The notes under the pieces were generated by a model. That model saw only the letters and a list, made by a program, of their open reading frames with translations, searched no databases and was not told where the DNA came from. Position numbers and translations under genes: made by a program. From Streptomyces sp. NBC_01283 (GTDB lineage Bacteria; Actinomycetota; Actinomycetes; Streptomycetales; Streptomycetaceae): a stretch of 64,000 nucleotides of DNA. The stretch lies in NCBI RefSeq assembly GCF_041435335.1, contig NZ_CP108430.1:8776001-8840000 (forward strand), written 5' to 3'. Of this stretch, positions 32,819 to 41,057 are shown one piece after another (the first letter of the stretch is position 1; every line of letters starts with the position of its first letter).

Positions 32819-33247
32819 ATGCGAAACAACCGTCGCAGCCTTCTGCGCACCACCGCCGTCTCCGCTCTCGTCGGATCGGTCCTGTTGATTCCCGCCACCG
32901 CCGCGCTCGCCGCCGGGTCCGGTCCGGAGCCCCAGCCGGCGCAGCCTGCGCCCGCCGCAGCCGTTCCGGCCGTCCCGGCCACGCTCACGGCGAAGGCGTC
33001 CGTGAGCCACGTTCGCGCGTGGCAGGAGTTCCGGGTCACCGGCAAGGCCACCGGGCTGAAGGCCGGCAGCAAGGTCACGCTGCAGCAGAAGCAGCACGGC
33101 GTGTGGAAGGCCCTGCCCGCCAGTACGGTCACCAACTCGTCCGGGAGCTACGGCATGCGCGTCAAGCTCGGACTCAAGGGCAAGAACGAACTGCGCGTGG
33201 CGAATGGCTCCACCGTCTCGCCGGTCGTCAACGTGACCGTGAGCTGA
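32819..33247 (+). CDS. Secreted beta-sandwich protein
   Basis: A 142-residue protein with a signal peptide (MRNNRRSLLRTTAVSALVGS, then VLLIPATAALAAG). A Pro/Ala-rich linker follows (PQPAQPAPAAAVPAVPA) and an Ig-like or SH3-like beta domain (TAKASVSHVRAWQEFRVTGK to VSPVVNVTVS) similar to the repeats in actinobacterial surface proteins of the KxYKxGxxVTLQ type. It is probably extracellular and of structural or adhesive function. AAGGGGATC lies a little far upstream. A very strong terminator follows 13 nt after the stop. Confidence 0.7.
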   Translation: MRNNRRSLLRTTAVSALVGSVLLIPATAALAAGSGPEPQPAQPAPAAAVPAVPATLTAKASVSHVRAWQEFRVTGKATGLKAGSKVTLQQKQHGVWKALPASTVTNSSGSYGMRVKLGLKGKNELRVANGSTVSPVVNVTVS

Positions 33248-33260
33248 CGCCGCGTTCCGC

Positions 33261-33313
33261 CGACGAGGCGCGGCCCGCTGACCCGCACGGGGTCAGCGGG
33301 CCGCGCCTCGTCG
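33261..33313. terminator. 24-bp perfect-stem bidirectional terminator
   Basis: 33261-33284 and 33290-33313 are exact inverted complements with a 5-nt loop (GCACG). It serves the secreted-protein gene on the left and the short minus-strand gene on the right. This is the longest perfect stem in the window. Confidence 0.9.
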
Positions 33314-33327
33314 CGTTGTGGGGTGAG

Positions 33328-33516
33328 TCAGGGCTCGGGGGCGCGCACCACAAGCAGGTAATAGTCCATGTGGTTGCGGCAGAAGGAGCGGTAGGGGGCC
33401 ATGAGCGGATCGGTGTGGGCCAGGGCCTTCTTGCCGAACCGTTCCTCGATCTCGCCGCGCCGGACCTCGGGACGCCAGCACCGGCCGGGCTCGTGGTGGG
33501 GCCCGGAAACCGCCAT
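33328..33516 (-). CDS. Small hypothetical protein
   Basis: A 62-residue open frame ending just before the strong terminator. Its second half (IEERFGKKALAHTDPLMAPYRSFCRNHMDYYLLVVRAPEP) has the amino-acid make-up of a real protein. It lies 37 nt downstream of the next minus-strand gene and may be its operon partner. No ribosome binding site is obvious, and it could be the remaining end of a longer gene. No family recognised. Confidence 0.4.
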   Translation of the reverse strand: MAVSGPHHEPGRCWRPEVRRGEIEERFGKKALAHTDPLMAPYRSFCRNHMDYYLLVVRAPEP

Positions 33517-33553
33517 GCGCCGGGCGGCTCGGTCGCCCGGCGCCCGGTGGCGG

Positions 33554-33844
33554 TCAGTCGCGTTCCGCGCGCCCCGATGCGTCGGCGGACCCCTCGGCGG
33601 CGGCGTGCGCGTCGACCTGCCGCTCCACCTCCCGCGCCTCGTCGGTCAGCATCCGCAGTCTGGCCTCGGCCTGGTCCGCCCGGGCCTGCAGGCGGGCGGT
33701 GTCGTCGGCGATGACCTGGCAGGCCAGATCCATCGCGGCGTCCACGTCCTCGGCGGAGCCGCGCTCGGCCAGCTCCTCCAGTGCGCTCTTGACCGCGGAG
33801 ATGCCGCCGCGGGTGTGGATGTCGTTCCAGAACTCATAGTCCAT
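33554..33844 (-). CDS. Hypothetical coiled-coil protein
   Basis: A 96-residue protein, MDYEFWNDIHTRGGISAVKS at the N-terminus and a long Ala/Glu/Arg-rich helix (ARLQARADQAEARLRMLTDE) in the C-terminal half that should form a coiled coil. Unknown function. Transcribed away from the PepSY gene, with a perfect palindrome in the intergenic region. Confidence 0.6.
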   Translation of the reverse strand: MDYEFWNDIHTRGGISAVKSALEELAERGSAEDVDAAMDLACQVIADDTARLQARADQAEARLRMLTDEAREVERQVDAHAAAEGSADASGRAERD

Positions 33845-33945
33845 CCGGGCAGTTTGCCGGATCGGGCACCGCGGAGCGAACCACGACGGCGAGCCGCCCT
33901 CCGTCCACTGCCCGGGTGCCTCTCCCGCCCCCCGGTCGCTGCCTC

Positions 33946-33961
33946 TGTGGTGCGCACCACA
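33946..33961. promoter_or_regulatory. 16-bp perfect palindrome, probable operator
   Basis: TGTGGTGCGCACCACA is fully symmetric and sits in the 226-bp space between the divergent coiled-coil and PepSY genes, 110 bp before the PepSY start. It does not resemble the DmdR/IdeR iron box. The cognate regulator is unknown. Confidence 0.55.
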
Positions 33962-34070
33962 CGGTTCATGCGGATCACCGGGAACTTTTCCGTCCCGCCG
34001 GCCGACTCCTGCACCGGCCCGATCCGGCCGATCCGCACCACCGCCATCCAGTCATCCAGGAGAGCAGCTC

Positions 34071-35483
34071 ATGTCCGCCGAACCCACACTCCTCGCCCCG
34101 GACGACGGGCAGGAGACCCAGGGGGCGCCGCCCTCCGCAGGACGGGCCGGATGGGCGTCGCTGCGTCCGCTCGTACTGCGACTGCACTTCTACGCCGGAG
34201 TGCTCATCGCGCCCTTCCTGCTCGTGGCCGCCACCACGGGACTCCTGTACGCCTGCTCGTACCAGGCCGAGAAGATCGTGTACTCCCACGAACTCAGCGT
34301 GCCCGTCGGCGAGAACAAGACCGAACTGCCGATCTCGGAACAGGTGGCCGCCGCCCGCAAGGCGCACCCCGAGGGCACGGTCAGCGCCGTGCGGCCCTCC
34401 CCCGAGGAGGGCGCCACGACCCGCGTGCTGCTGTCCGGAGCCCCGGGCGTGGACGCCGACCACACCCTCGCCGTGTTCGTGAACCCGTACAACGGCGAAG
34501 TGCGGGGCGCGCTGGAGCAGTACGGCTCCACCGGCGCGCTGCCGCTGCGCACCTGGATCGACGAGCTGCACCGCGATCTGCACCTGGGCGAGACCGGCCG
34601 GCTCTACAGCGAACTCGCCGCGAGCTGGCTGTGGGTGATCGCGGGCGGCGGTCTGGTGCTGTGGTTCGCGCGGCGGAGCTCCCAGCGCAAGCTGCGCGGG
34701 ACCACCGGCCGTCGCCGCACGCTCTCGCTGCACGGCTCGGTGGGCGTGTGGGCCGCCGCAGGTCTGATCTTCCTGTCGGCGACGGGGCTCACCTGGTCGA
34801 CGTATGCGGGACAGAGTGTCGGCGACCTGCGCGAGGCCATCGGGCAGACGACGCCGGAGGTGACGGCGGCCGCCGCGGGCGGCGGAGAACATGCGGGCCA
34901 CGGAGGATCAGGCCCGGGTGGCGGAGTCGGCGGTGGCGGGGCGGGGCTCGACGCCGTCCTGAAGGCGGCCCGCGCCGAGGGGCTCTCCAACCCGGTGGAG
35001 GTCGTACCGCCGGCCGACGCGTCGTCCGCGTACGTCGTCCGGCAGATCCAGCGCAGCTGGCCCGAGAAGCAGGACTCCGTCGCCGTCGATCCGGCAAGCG
35101 GTGAAGTCACCGAGGTGCTGAGGTTCGCCGACTTCCCCGTGCTCGCCAAGCTGACCCGCTGGGGCATCGACGCACACACCGGAACACTGTTCGGGCTCGC
35201 CAATCAGATCGCCCTCGTCGCTCTCACCCTCTGTCTGATCCTGATGATCGTGTGGGGATACCGCATGTGGTGGCAGCGCGGGCGCGGCAGTTCCTTCGGG
35301 CGTCCGCTGCCGCGCGGGGCGTGGCAGAACGTCCCGGCGTACGTCCTGGTCCCGTTGATGGCCGCGGTCGCCGTGCTCGGCTACTTCGTGCCGCTGCTCG
35401 GCATCCCGCTGGCGGCCTTCCTCGCCGTGGACATCGTGCTGGGGGAGATCGCCCACCGGCGCGGCAGGCGCACCTACGCCTGA
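34071..35483 (+). CDS. PepSY-associated transmembrane protein
   Basis: A 470-residue membrane protein of the PepSY_TM family. The first helix contains the conserved LRLHFYAGVLIAPFLLVAA; a PepSY-like extracytoplasmic domain follows, then DELHRDLHLGETGRLYSELA and WLWVIAGGGLVLW, a His/Gly-rich insert (GGGEHAGHGGSG), a second PepSY domain with VAVDPASGEVTEVLRF, and helices to the C-terminus (ALVALTLCLILMIVWGYRMW). Conserved His residues at membrane faces suggest heme or metal binding; the family includes siderophore-reductase-like proteins (FhuF/FoxB type). The substrate is unknown. ATG 34071 is preceded by CAGGAGAGCAG. Confidence 0.85.
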   Translation: MSAEPTLLAPDDGQETQGAPPSAGRAGWASLRPLVLRLHFYAGVLIAPFLLVAATTGLLYACSYQAEKIVYSHELSVPVGENKTELPISEQVAAARKAHPEGTVSAVRPSPEEGATTRVLLSGAPGVDADHTLAVFVNPYNGEVRGALEQYGSTGALPLRTWIDELHRDLHLGETGRLYSELAASWLWVIAGGGLVLWFARRSSQRKLRGTTGRRRTLSLHGSVGVWAAAGLIFLSATGLTWSTYAGQSVGDLREAIGQTTPEVTAAAAGGGEHAGHGGSGPGGGVGGGGAGLDAVLKAARAEGLSNPVEVVPPADASSAYVVRQIQRSWPEKQDSVAVDPASGEVTEVLRFADFPVLAKLTRWGIDAHTGTLFGLANQIALVALTLCLILMIVWGYRMWWQRGRGSSFGRPLPRGAWQNVPAYVLVPLMAAVAVLGYFVPLLGIPLAAFLAVDIVLGEIAHRRGRRTYA

Positions 35484-35490
35484 CGCCCGC

Positions 35491-35850
35491 TCAGTCGTGG
35501 GTGTCCGCGCCGCTGAGGTGATGGTCGGCGAGGTTCAGGACCTCGTCGACCACCCGGCGCAGGTGCCCGTCGGGCGGGCCGTAGATCATCCGTCGCCCTT
35601 CCTTGCGTACGGACACGAGCCCTGCGAGGCGCAGTTTGGCCAGGTGCTGGCTGACCGCCGGGCGGGCCGCGCCGCACGCGGCGGTCAGCGTCATGACATC
35701 GGCCTCGCCCTTGCCGAGGGTGTGCAGCAGGGTGAGGCGCGTGCGGTCGGCGAGGAGGCCGAGGACCTCGGCCGCGTGTGTGAAGTGCTCGGCGCCCGGA
35801 TCTTGCGGGTGCGCATCGTGCGCAGGTGATAGGTGCATGCGTGCGCTCAT
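35491..35850 (-). CDS. ArsR/SmtB-family metal-responsive repressor
   Basis: A 119-residue ArsR/SmtB winged-helix protein: EVLGLLADRTRLTLLHTLGK, then CGAARPAVSQHLAKLRLAGLV and the wing VRKEGRRMIYG. The C-terminal helix (DGHLRRVVDEVLNLADHHLS) carries Asp and His residues placed as in alpha5-type Zn/Co/Ni sensors. It is divergent from a zinc-type CDF exporter gene, 66 bp apart, so it most likely represses that exporter and itself until metal binds. ATG 35850 is chosen; an in-frame ATG four codons later is possible. Confidence 0.87.
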   Translation of the reverse strand: MSARMHLSPAHDAHPQDPGAEHFTHAAEVLGLLADRTRLTLLHTLGKGEADVMTLTAACGAARPAVSQHLAKLRLAGLVSVRKEGRRMIYGPPDGHLRRVVDEVLNLADHHLSGADTHD

Positions 35851-35916
35851 ACGCACATAATGGGTGCGGGCACCTCGTGGTGTCCACTCTCCGTCCCGCG
35901 TCGGAAGGCCGTAGTC

Positions 35917-37017
35917 GTGAGTCAGCAGCACGGACACCCGCACCCTTCGCACGAGCACCACCAGGCACACGGCCACAGCCACGATGCTCATGGCCACGAT
36001 CACGGCCATGAGTCCGGTGGCGGTGGGCGGCTGGCCCGATGGCGGCACAAGGTCGGGCACCTGGTGAAGCCGCACTCGCACGAGGCCGCGGACAAGGTCG
36101 ACACGGCGCTGGAAACATCCGCGCGCGGCATGCGCGCGCTGTGGATCTCGCTGGCCGTCCTGGGCGTGACGGCCGTGGCCCAGGCGGGGATCGTGGTGCT
36201 CACCGGCTCGGTCGCGCTGCTGGGCGACACCGTGCACAACGCGGCGGACGCGCTGACCGCGATCCCCCTCGGCATCGCCTTCGTCCTGGGCCGACGAGCC
36301 GCCACCCGCCGTTTCACCTACGGCTACGGCCGCGCCGAGGATCTCGCGGGCATCGTCATCCTCCTGACGATCGCGGCCTCGGCCGCCTTCGCGGCCTGGG
36401 CGGCGGTGGACCGGCTGCTCAACCCCCGTGCCCTGGAACACCTTTGGGTCGTGGCCATCGCTGCTGTCATCGGTTTCATCGGCAACGAATGGGTCGCCCG
36501 CTACCGCATCCGCGTCGGCCGCGAGATCGGCTCGGCCGCCCTGGTGGCCGACGGTCTGCATGCCCGGACGGACGGATTCACCTCGCTCGCCGTCCTGTTG
36601 AGCGCGGGCGGCGCGGCCCTGGGCTGGCGGCTCGCCGACCCGATCGTGGGCCTGCTCATCACCGCGGCGATCCTGCTGGTCCTGCGGGACGCGGCGCGCG
36701 AGGTCTTCCGCCGGGTGATGGACGCCGTCGACCCGGCCCTGGTCGACGCGGCGGAGGAGGCGCTCCTGACGGTCCCCGGCGTACGGGGCGTCGGCGAGCT
36801 GCGCCTTCGCTGGATCGGGCACCGGCTGCGCGCCGAGGTGGCGGTCGTGGTGGACGGGGAGTTGACCGTGCGGGAGGCGCACGAGGTAGCGGTCGGCGCG
36901 GAGCACGCCCTGCTGCACGCGGTGCCGAAGCTGACCGCGGCGCTGGTGCACGCCGACCCGGCGGTCCTGCCCGGAGCCCCCGATCCGCACAAGGTCCTCG
37001 CGCACCACGGGGTCTGA
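35917..37017 (+). CDS. Cation diffusion facilitator (zinc-type) with His-rich N-terminus
   Basis: A 366-residue CDF transporter. The first 40 residues carry about 13 His (HGHPHPSHEHHQAHGHSHD), a cytoplasmic metal-collecting tail. Six membrane helices follow; HNAAD in helix 2 and HARTD in helix 5 give the HxxxD/HxxxD site of Zn2+/Cd2+ transporters. The C-terminal cytoplasmic domain (VPGVRGVGELRLRWIGHRLR) is the dimerisation module. It exports metal in exchange for protons. GTG 35917 follows GGAAGG. The divergent ArsR/SmtB gene is its presumed regulator. Confidence 0.9.
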   Translation: MSQQHGHPHPSHEHHQAHGHSHDAHGHDHGHESGGGGRLARWRHKVGHLVKPHSHEAADKVDTALETSARGMRALWISLAVLGVTAVAQAGIVVLTGSVALLGDTVHNAADALTAIPLGIAFVLGRRAATRRFTYGYGRAEDLAGIVILLTIAASAAFAAWAAVDRLLNPRALEHLWVVAIAAVIGFIGNEWVARYRIRVGREIGSAALVADGLHARTDGFTSLAVLLSAGGAALGWRLADPIVGLLITAAILLVLRDAAREVFRRVMDAVDPALVDAAEEALLTVPGVRGVGELRLRWIGHRLRAEVAVVVDGELTVREAHEVAVGAEHALLHAVPKLTAALVHADPAVLPGAPDPHKVLAHHGV

Positions 37018-37032
37018 GCGAGCGACCGGGCT

Positions 37033-37071
37033 CCGGGGTTCACGTGGGGGCGGCACCGCCCTGAGCCCCGG
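37033..37071 (+). terminator. Terminator after the CDF gene
   Basis: CCGGGG (37033-37038) and CCCCGG (37066-37071) bracket an inner GGCGG/CCGCC hairpin, giving a strong two-part stem 15 nt after the CDF stop. Confidence 0.6.
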
Positions 37072-37103
37072 CGCTGATCGGGCAGCGGCTACTATCTGCG
37101 GCC

Positions 37104-37562
37104 ATGGCGTCAGGTCTGCTGGACACGGTGCACGGGGTGCGGCGGACGGCCGCGCGCTGCGCCGTGTTCGGGGTCGGCCTGGCCACCCTGCTGGCCGTCC
37201 TGTGCGTGTGCTTCGGCTCCTCGACGCATCATGACGAGCGGGGCGCCCGCGACGTGATGTCCCTCGCGGCCACGCCCATGCCTACGCCCACGGCCGGCGG
37301 CGGTGGCTCGGCACCCGCCGAAGGAGCCTCGCCCGGCCGTTCGTCCGGCCCCTCGACCGGCCACAGCTGTCCTCCCCGGGACGAGTGCGCTTCGGCCACC
37401 CACGCAGCGGCGATCGCGCTCCCGGCCCCCGAACCGTCCGTGCCGACGACGCTGGGCGAGGCGGGCCTTTCCGCGCCCTCGCTCGCCGCACATCCCGTAC
37501 CGCGGGCGCCCGTTCACCGGCACGCCCCGGACCTCCACGTCCTTCAGGTGCAGAGGACCTAG
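37104..37562 (+). CDS. Small membrane protein, DUF6153-like
   Basis: A 152-residue protein with one membrane helix near the N-terminus (CAVFGVGLATLLAVLCVCFG), an extracytoplasmic Pro/Ser/Ala-rich region and His residues at both ends (STHHDERG; HRHAPDLHVLQVQRT). This plan matches the DUF6153 family, often found with copper-resistance genes in actinobacteria; the match is by pattern only. It precedes the DUF3105 gene by 133 nt and may be in the same operon. Confidence 0.6.
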   Translation: MASGLLDTVHGVRRTAARCAVFGVGLATLLAVLCVCFGSSTHHDERGARDVMSLAATPMPTPTAGGGGSAPAEGASPGRSSGPSTGHSCPPRDECASATHAAAIALPAPEPSVPTTLGEAGLSAPSLAAHPVPRAPVHRHAPDLHVLQVQRT

Positions 37563-37695
37563 GCCGGACCTCCGCGTCGCCGCATCCGTCGTCCGGTCTC
37601 GGACACGGTCGCGGTCGCGCGCTCCCGCCGATCACCTCACGCACCATCAGCACCGCCGTGCCATGGGCGCGGTGGGGACAAGGACATTCCCGGAC

Positions 37696-38361
37696 ATGGG
37701 CACCTCCAAGACAGGTAAGAAGGCCGCGACCTCCGCCGCACGCAAGGCCCGCATACAGGAACTGCGCCGCGCCGAGCAGGCGCGCGACCGCCGCAACCGT
37801 GTCATCGCCATCACCGCGGGTGTGGCCGTACTGGCCGGGGTCGCCGGATTCGGCTCGTACGTCCTGCTCGACGCGTCGGAGAAGAAGGACGAGGAAAACG
37901 CCGTCGCGCAGGCCCCCGTCCAGGGGGAGAAGTCGTGGGACGCGAAGAAGCTCGGGCGCGATCACGTCACGAAGAAGGTCGACTACCCGATGACCCCGGC
38001 GGCGGGCGGCGATCACAGCCAGGCGTGGGCCAACTGCCAGGGAGATGTGTACGACAAGCCGCTGGGCCAGGAGAACGCCGTCCACTCACTGGAACACGGC
38101 GCCGTCTGGATCACGTACAACGAAAAGGCGGCGACCGGCGACATCAAGACGCTGAGCCAGAAGGTCAGCGCGACGCCCTACACGCTGATGAGCCCGGTCA
38201 AGGAGCAGAAGGCCGCCCTCACGCTCACCGCATGGGGCCGCCAGCTCACCGTGGACAAGGCGTCCGACCCGCGGGTCGAGCAGTTCCTGGGCAAGTACGT
38301 CCAGGGGAAGCAGACTCCTGAGCCCGGCGCGGCCTGCACGGGCGGGGTCGGACCGGCCTGA
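37696..38361 (+). CDS. DUF3105 membrane-anchored protein
   Basis: A 221-residue protein: a Lys/Arg-rich cytoplasmic start, one membrane helix (VIAITAGVAVLAGVAGFGSYV, about residues 35-55) and an extracytoplasmic DUF3105 domain with the conserved HSLEHGAVWITYN and TPYTLMSPVKEQKAALTLTA. DUF3105 genes often neighbour DUF305 and copper-related genes; the conserved His pair might bind metal. No DUF305 gene is in this window. ATG 37696 is chosen because it gives the charged start before the helix. Confidence 0.82.
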   Translation: MGTSKTGKKAATSAARKARIQELRRAEQARDRRNRVIAITAGVAVLAGVAGFGSYVLLDASEKKDEENAVAQAPVQGEKSWDAKKLGRDHVTKKVDYPMTPAAGGDHSQAWANCQGDVYDKPLGQENAVHSLEHGAVWITYNEKAATGDIKTLSQKVSATPYTLMSPVKEQKAALTLTAWGRQLTVDKASDPRVEQFLGKYVQGKQTPEPGAACTGGVGPA

Positions 38362-38431
38362 GGCAGAACACGCGCGCCGGGCCGCTCCCGCCAGGTGCCA
38401 ATCGAAGAGCGGTACGCCTAGTCTCTGAGGT

Positions 38432-39157
38432 GTGCTGAGCATCGTTGACGACCTGGCCGGGATCGGACCGCTGCGCATGTGCGCCCATGCGCCGTCGGCC
38501 GACGACCCGGACGACCTGACCGGTCTGCGCGTGCTCCTCGTCGCGGATGTGCTGGCCCGCGTCGTGGAGCTGCGCGGCCGGACCGTCCTCATCGGGTGGA
38601 CGTGCCCACCGGCAGCCTCGGCCGACGCTGCCGGTATCCGTCCGGCCGACGCCCACGGCACCGCCGACGAGATCGCCGAAGCGCTCGGCGGGCCGCCCAC
38701 CGTCCACCTCACCAGCCGTACATACGAGGGCGCGGGCGGTCTGTCGCTCCACATCGGCGAGGCCACCACCACGGGCGGGGCAGCCGGTGAAGGGGACCGG
38801 GACGCGCTCGCCCTGCGGCTGCTCCTGCTGAGCCACCCGCACCACGAACCCGTCGACGTCTCCGCGCAGGCCGTCGACGCCGCCCGCGAGAAGTTGGCCA
38901 ACTGGCGCAAGGCCGTGGCCGCTTGGGCCGACGAGCCGTCCAAGGCGATGCCCGCCGTGTTCGTGGAACGAGCCGGCGCCGCCCTGGAGAACGGCCTCGA
39001 CACCCCGGCGGTGCTGCGGCTGCTCGGCGATCTGGAGGCGGCCGTCGACGTGCCGAGCGGCGCCAAGTTCGAGACGTTCGCCCACCTCGACCGCGTACTG
39101 GCCCTGGAAGTCGTCCGCGATGTGGGCCGTTCGCACTCCACCGAGGTGTATCGCTGA
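38432..39157 (+). CDS. Degenerate cysteinyl-tRNA synthetase/MshC-like protein
   Basis: A 241-residue protein whose parts line up with CysRS/MshC but without the catalytic signatures. VLLVADVLARVVELRGRTVL resembles the first Rossmann helix-strand pair; the C-terminal half (DALALRLLLLSHPHHEPVDV, AAREKLANWRKAVAAWA, ENGLDTPAVLRLLGDLE) resembles the helical domain. HIGH and KMSKS motifs and the zinc Cys are absent. It probably lacks ligase activity and may bind a thiol, tRNA or protein. TAGTCT ends 7 nt before GTG 38432, giving a leaderless promoter. The assignment rests on pattern, not on a search. Confidence 0.6.
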   Translation: MLSIVDDLAGIGPLRMCAHAPSADDPDDLTGLRVLLVADVLARVVELRGRTVLIGWTCPPAASADAAGIRPADAHGTADEIAEALGGPPTVHLTSRTYEGAGGLSLHIGEATTTGGAAGEGDRDALALRLLLLSHPHHEPVDVSAQAVDAAREKLANWRKAVAAWADEPSKAMPAVFVERAGAALENGLDTPAVLRLLGDLEAAVDVPSGAKFETFAHLDRVLALEVVRDVGRSHSTEVYR

Positions 39158-39213
39158 CCCCGCGGCGCTGACTCTGCAGCGGGGACATAACCCCTTGGCG
39201 GTGGCGTCGGCGG

Positions 39214-40179
39214 ATGGCGGATCATGGTGGGGTGAGCTCCTCGGCCCTCCGCACCCCAGAGTTGTCGCTGCGCACCACCGAGCGTCTCGTGGCCCTCGAC
39301 GCCACGACCGGCGCGGTCTCCGCGATGCCTGCCGTTCGCGCGGCCCTGCGGCGCGTCCCGGAGCTGTCCGCCGATCCCGGGAGTCTCCGTGCGCGGAGCA
39401 GTGAGGGGCTCGCGGCCCTCGCCGAGCTGTGCGAAGTCATCGGGTGGATCCTTTTCGACGCGGGTCTCTACCGCGAGTCCCACCGGATGAACGCACGGGC
39501 GCTGGCCTTGGCAGAGATCTGCGGTGACCGCTGGACCGCCCGCTTCGTCCTGTTGAACGACAGCATGCTCAAGACCCATACGGGAGCGCCGCGTGCCGCC
39601 CTGGAGGCCGCGGCCCGCGTACACGGGACGCGAGCGCTCCCCGCCAGGGTCAGCAGCCTCGTCATGATCCGCCAGGCGCACGCGATCGCCCTGCTCGGCG
39701 GCCACCGCGAGCCCATGGACCTGATGGTCCGCGCCCGGAGCCGGTTCCTCGACGGCATCTCGCGCCACGATCCGCCCTGGGCCTGGTGGATCGACTCGAC
39801 CGAGCTGCTCGGCCACCGGGGCTGGGTCCTGGCCCGGCTGCACCGATGGGACCAGGCCATTCCCCTTCTGTACGAGGTGGCCACCGCGCCGGGCCCCGCC
39901 TACCGGAACCTCTTCACCGCGCAGCTCCTCTCCGCACTGGCACGAGCCGGAGCCTGGAGAGACGCGGAGGGTCTCATCGCCGGGCTCGCTCCCCGCGCCG
40001 CCCGCATCGGGTCCGTACGGACGACTCAGACGCTTGGGCGGACGGCGTCCCATCTGTTCAGGAGTCCCGGCATCCCCGCTCCCCTGCGGGAGGCGGCTGC
40101 GTTCCTGCTGGAGTCCCTGCCGGTGCCGGGGTGGGCGCAGGTTCTTCACGGGCTCCACACCGTAGGGTTTCGCACGTGA
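39214..40179 (+). CDS. TPR-like protein resembling the C-terminal part of Streptomyces regulators
   Basis: About 321 residues, almost all helical, with repeats such as ALAELCEVIGWILFDAGLYR and GHRGWVLARLHRWDQAIPLL that resemble the TPR region of Streptomyces helix-turn-helix regulators. The DNA-binding domain itself is missing. It may therefore be a partner or a shortened relative of such regulators. ATG 39214 and GTG 39232 are both possible starts; no strong ribosome binding site is seen. The stop overlaps the GTG of the next gene (GTGA), so translation is coupled with a tyrosine-phosphatase gene. Confidence 0.65.
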   Translation: MADHGGVSSSALRTPELSLRTTERLVALDATTGAVSAMPAVRAALRRVPELSADPGSLRARSSEGLAALAELCEVIGWILFDAGLYRESHRMNARALALAEICGDRWTARFVLLNDSMLKTHTGAPRAALEAAARVHGTRALPARVSSLVMIRQAHAIALLGGHREPMDLMVRARSRFLDGISRHDPPWAWWIDSTELLGHRGWVLARLHRWDQAIPLLYEVATAPGPAYRNLFTAQLLSALARAGAWRDAEGLIAGLAPRAARIGSVRTTQTLGRTASHLFRSPGIPAPLREAAAFLLESLPVPGWAQVLHGLHTVGFRT

Positions 40180-40902
40180 GACGACACATAGACTTCGAGT
40201 ACCTGCACAACTTCCGGGATCTGGGCGGCTATCGGACCGCTGACGGGCGCACGCTGCGCTGGGGCCGTCTGTACCGCGCCGACTCGCTCGCCAAGCTGCG
40301 GGGAGCCGACTGGGACCGCTTCCTCTCGCTGGGCGTCCGTACCGTGATCGACCTGCGCTACCCGTGGGAGATCGAGGCCAAGGGGCGGGTGCCCGAGGCG
40401 GAGGGACTCGCCTACGTCAACCTCAGCGTGGAGCACCGGCCTTACGACCAGGCGGAGATCGACCCCGGCCTCGACCCGTGGCGCTACCTCGCCGACCGCT
40501 ACGCGGAAGTCGCCCTCGACGGCGCGGAGGAACTCCACCAGGCCCTGGAGGTCATCGCCTCGGGCAGCACCCCGCAGGTCTTCCACTGCGCCTCGGGCAA
40601 GGACCCGCACCGGGCTGCTCGCCGCGCTCGTCCTCGCGCTGCTCGGCGTGGACGAGGACGACATCGCCGCGGACTTCGCCCTCACGGAGCTGGCCACGGC
40701 ACGGCTGATCGCGGACTGGAAAGCGGCCCACCCGGGCCGGGCCCTGAACTGGCCCGGCTACGGACGAGCGCCCGAAGAGATCATGCGCCTCTTCCTGGCC
40801 GACCTGACCGCCACCTACGGCTCGGTGCACGACTACGCGGTCAAACAGCTCGGGGTCGACGACCCCCTGATCGAGCGTCTGCGCTCGCGGCTGCTGGACT
40901 GA
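40176..40902 (+). pseudogene. Frameshifted tyrosine-protein phosphatase
   Basis: Sequence matches the bacterial DSP/PtpB-like phosphatase family: NFRDLGGYRTADGRTLRWG near the N-terminus and the P-loop HCASGKD. Directly after this Asp the frame breaks: 40601-40607 reads GGACCCG where GGACCG would continue as RTGLLAALVLALLGV in the next frame. One extra C in a run of three is enough. The rest of the protein (DEDDIAADFALTELATARLI to the stop at 40902) is intact in the shifted frame. The damage falls exactly in the catalytic HCxxGKDRTG loop, so the product is inactive unless this is a sequencing error. Confidence 0.85.
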
Positions 40903-41057
40903 ACCGCCGCCGACGGACCTCTGCGCGGCGGCTCAGCTCCGGAGCGCCGCGCACGTACGCCCGGCGATGTCGACGACATCGTCCGGCCGCCACTGACCCG
41001 CGAACTGACGCAGGCTCAGCTCGCGGCCGAGCTGGTGGCCTCCTGAGCATGCGGTGG

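Noticed and set aside
40933..41046. Minus-strand tail resembling a small protein end after the FUSC gene
   Set aside because: It is preceded by AGGAGG but has no start codon in frame, and no family is recognisable; at most a remnant.
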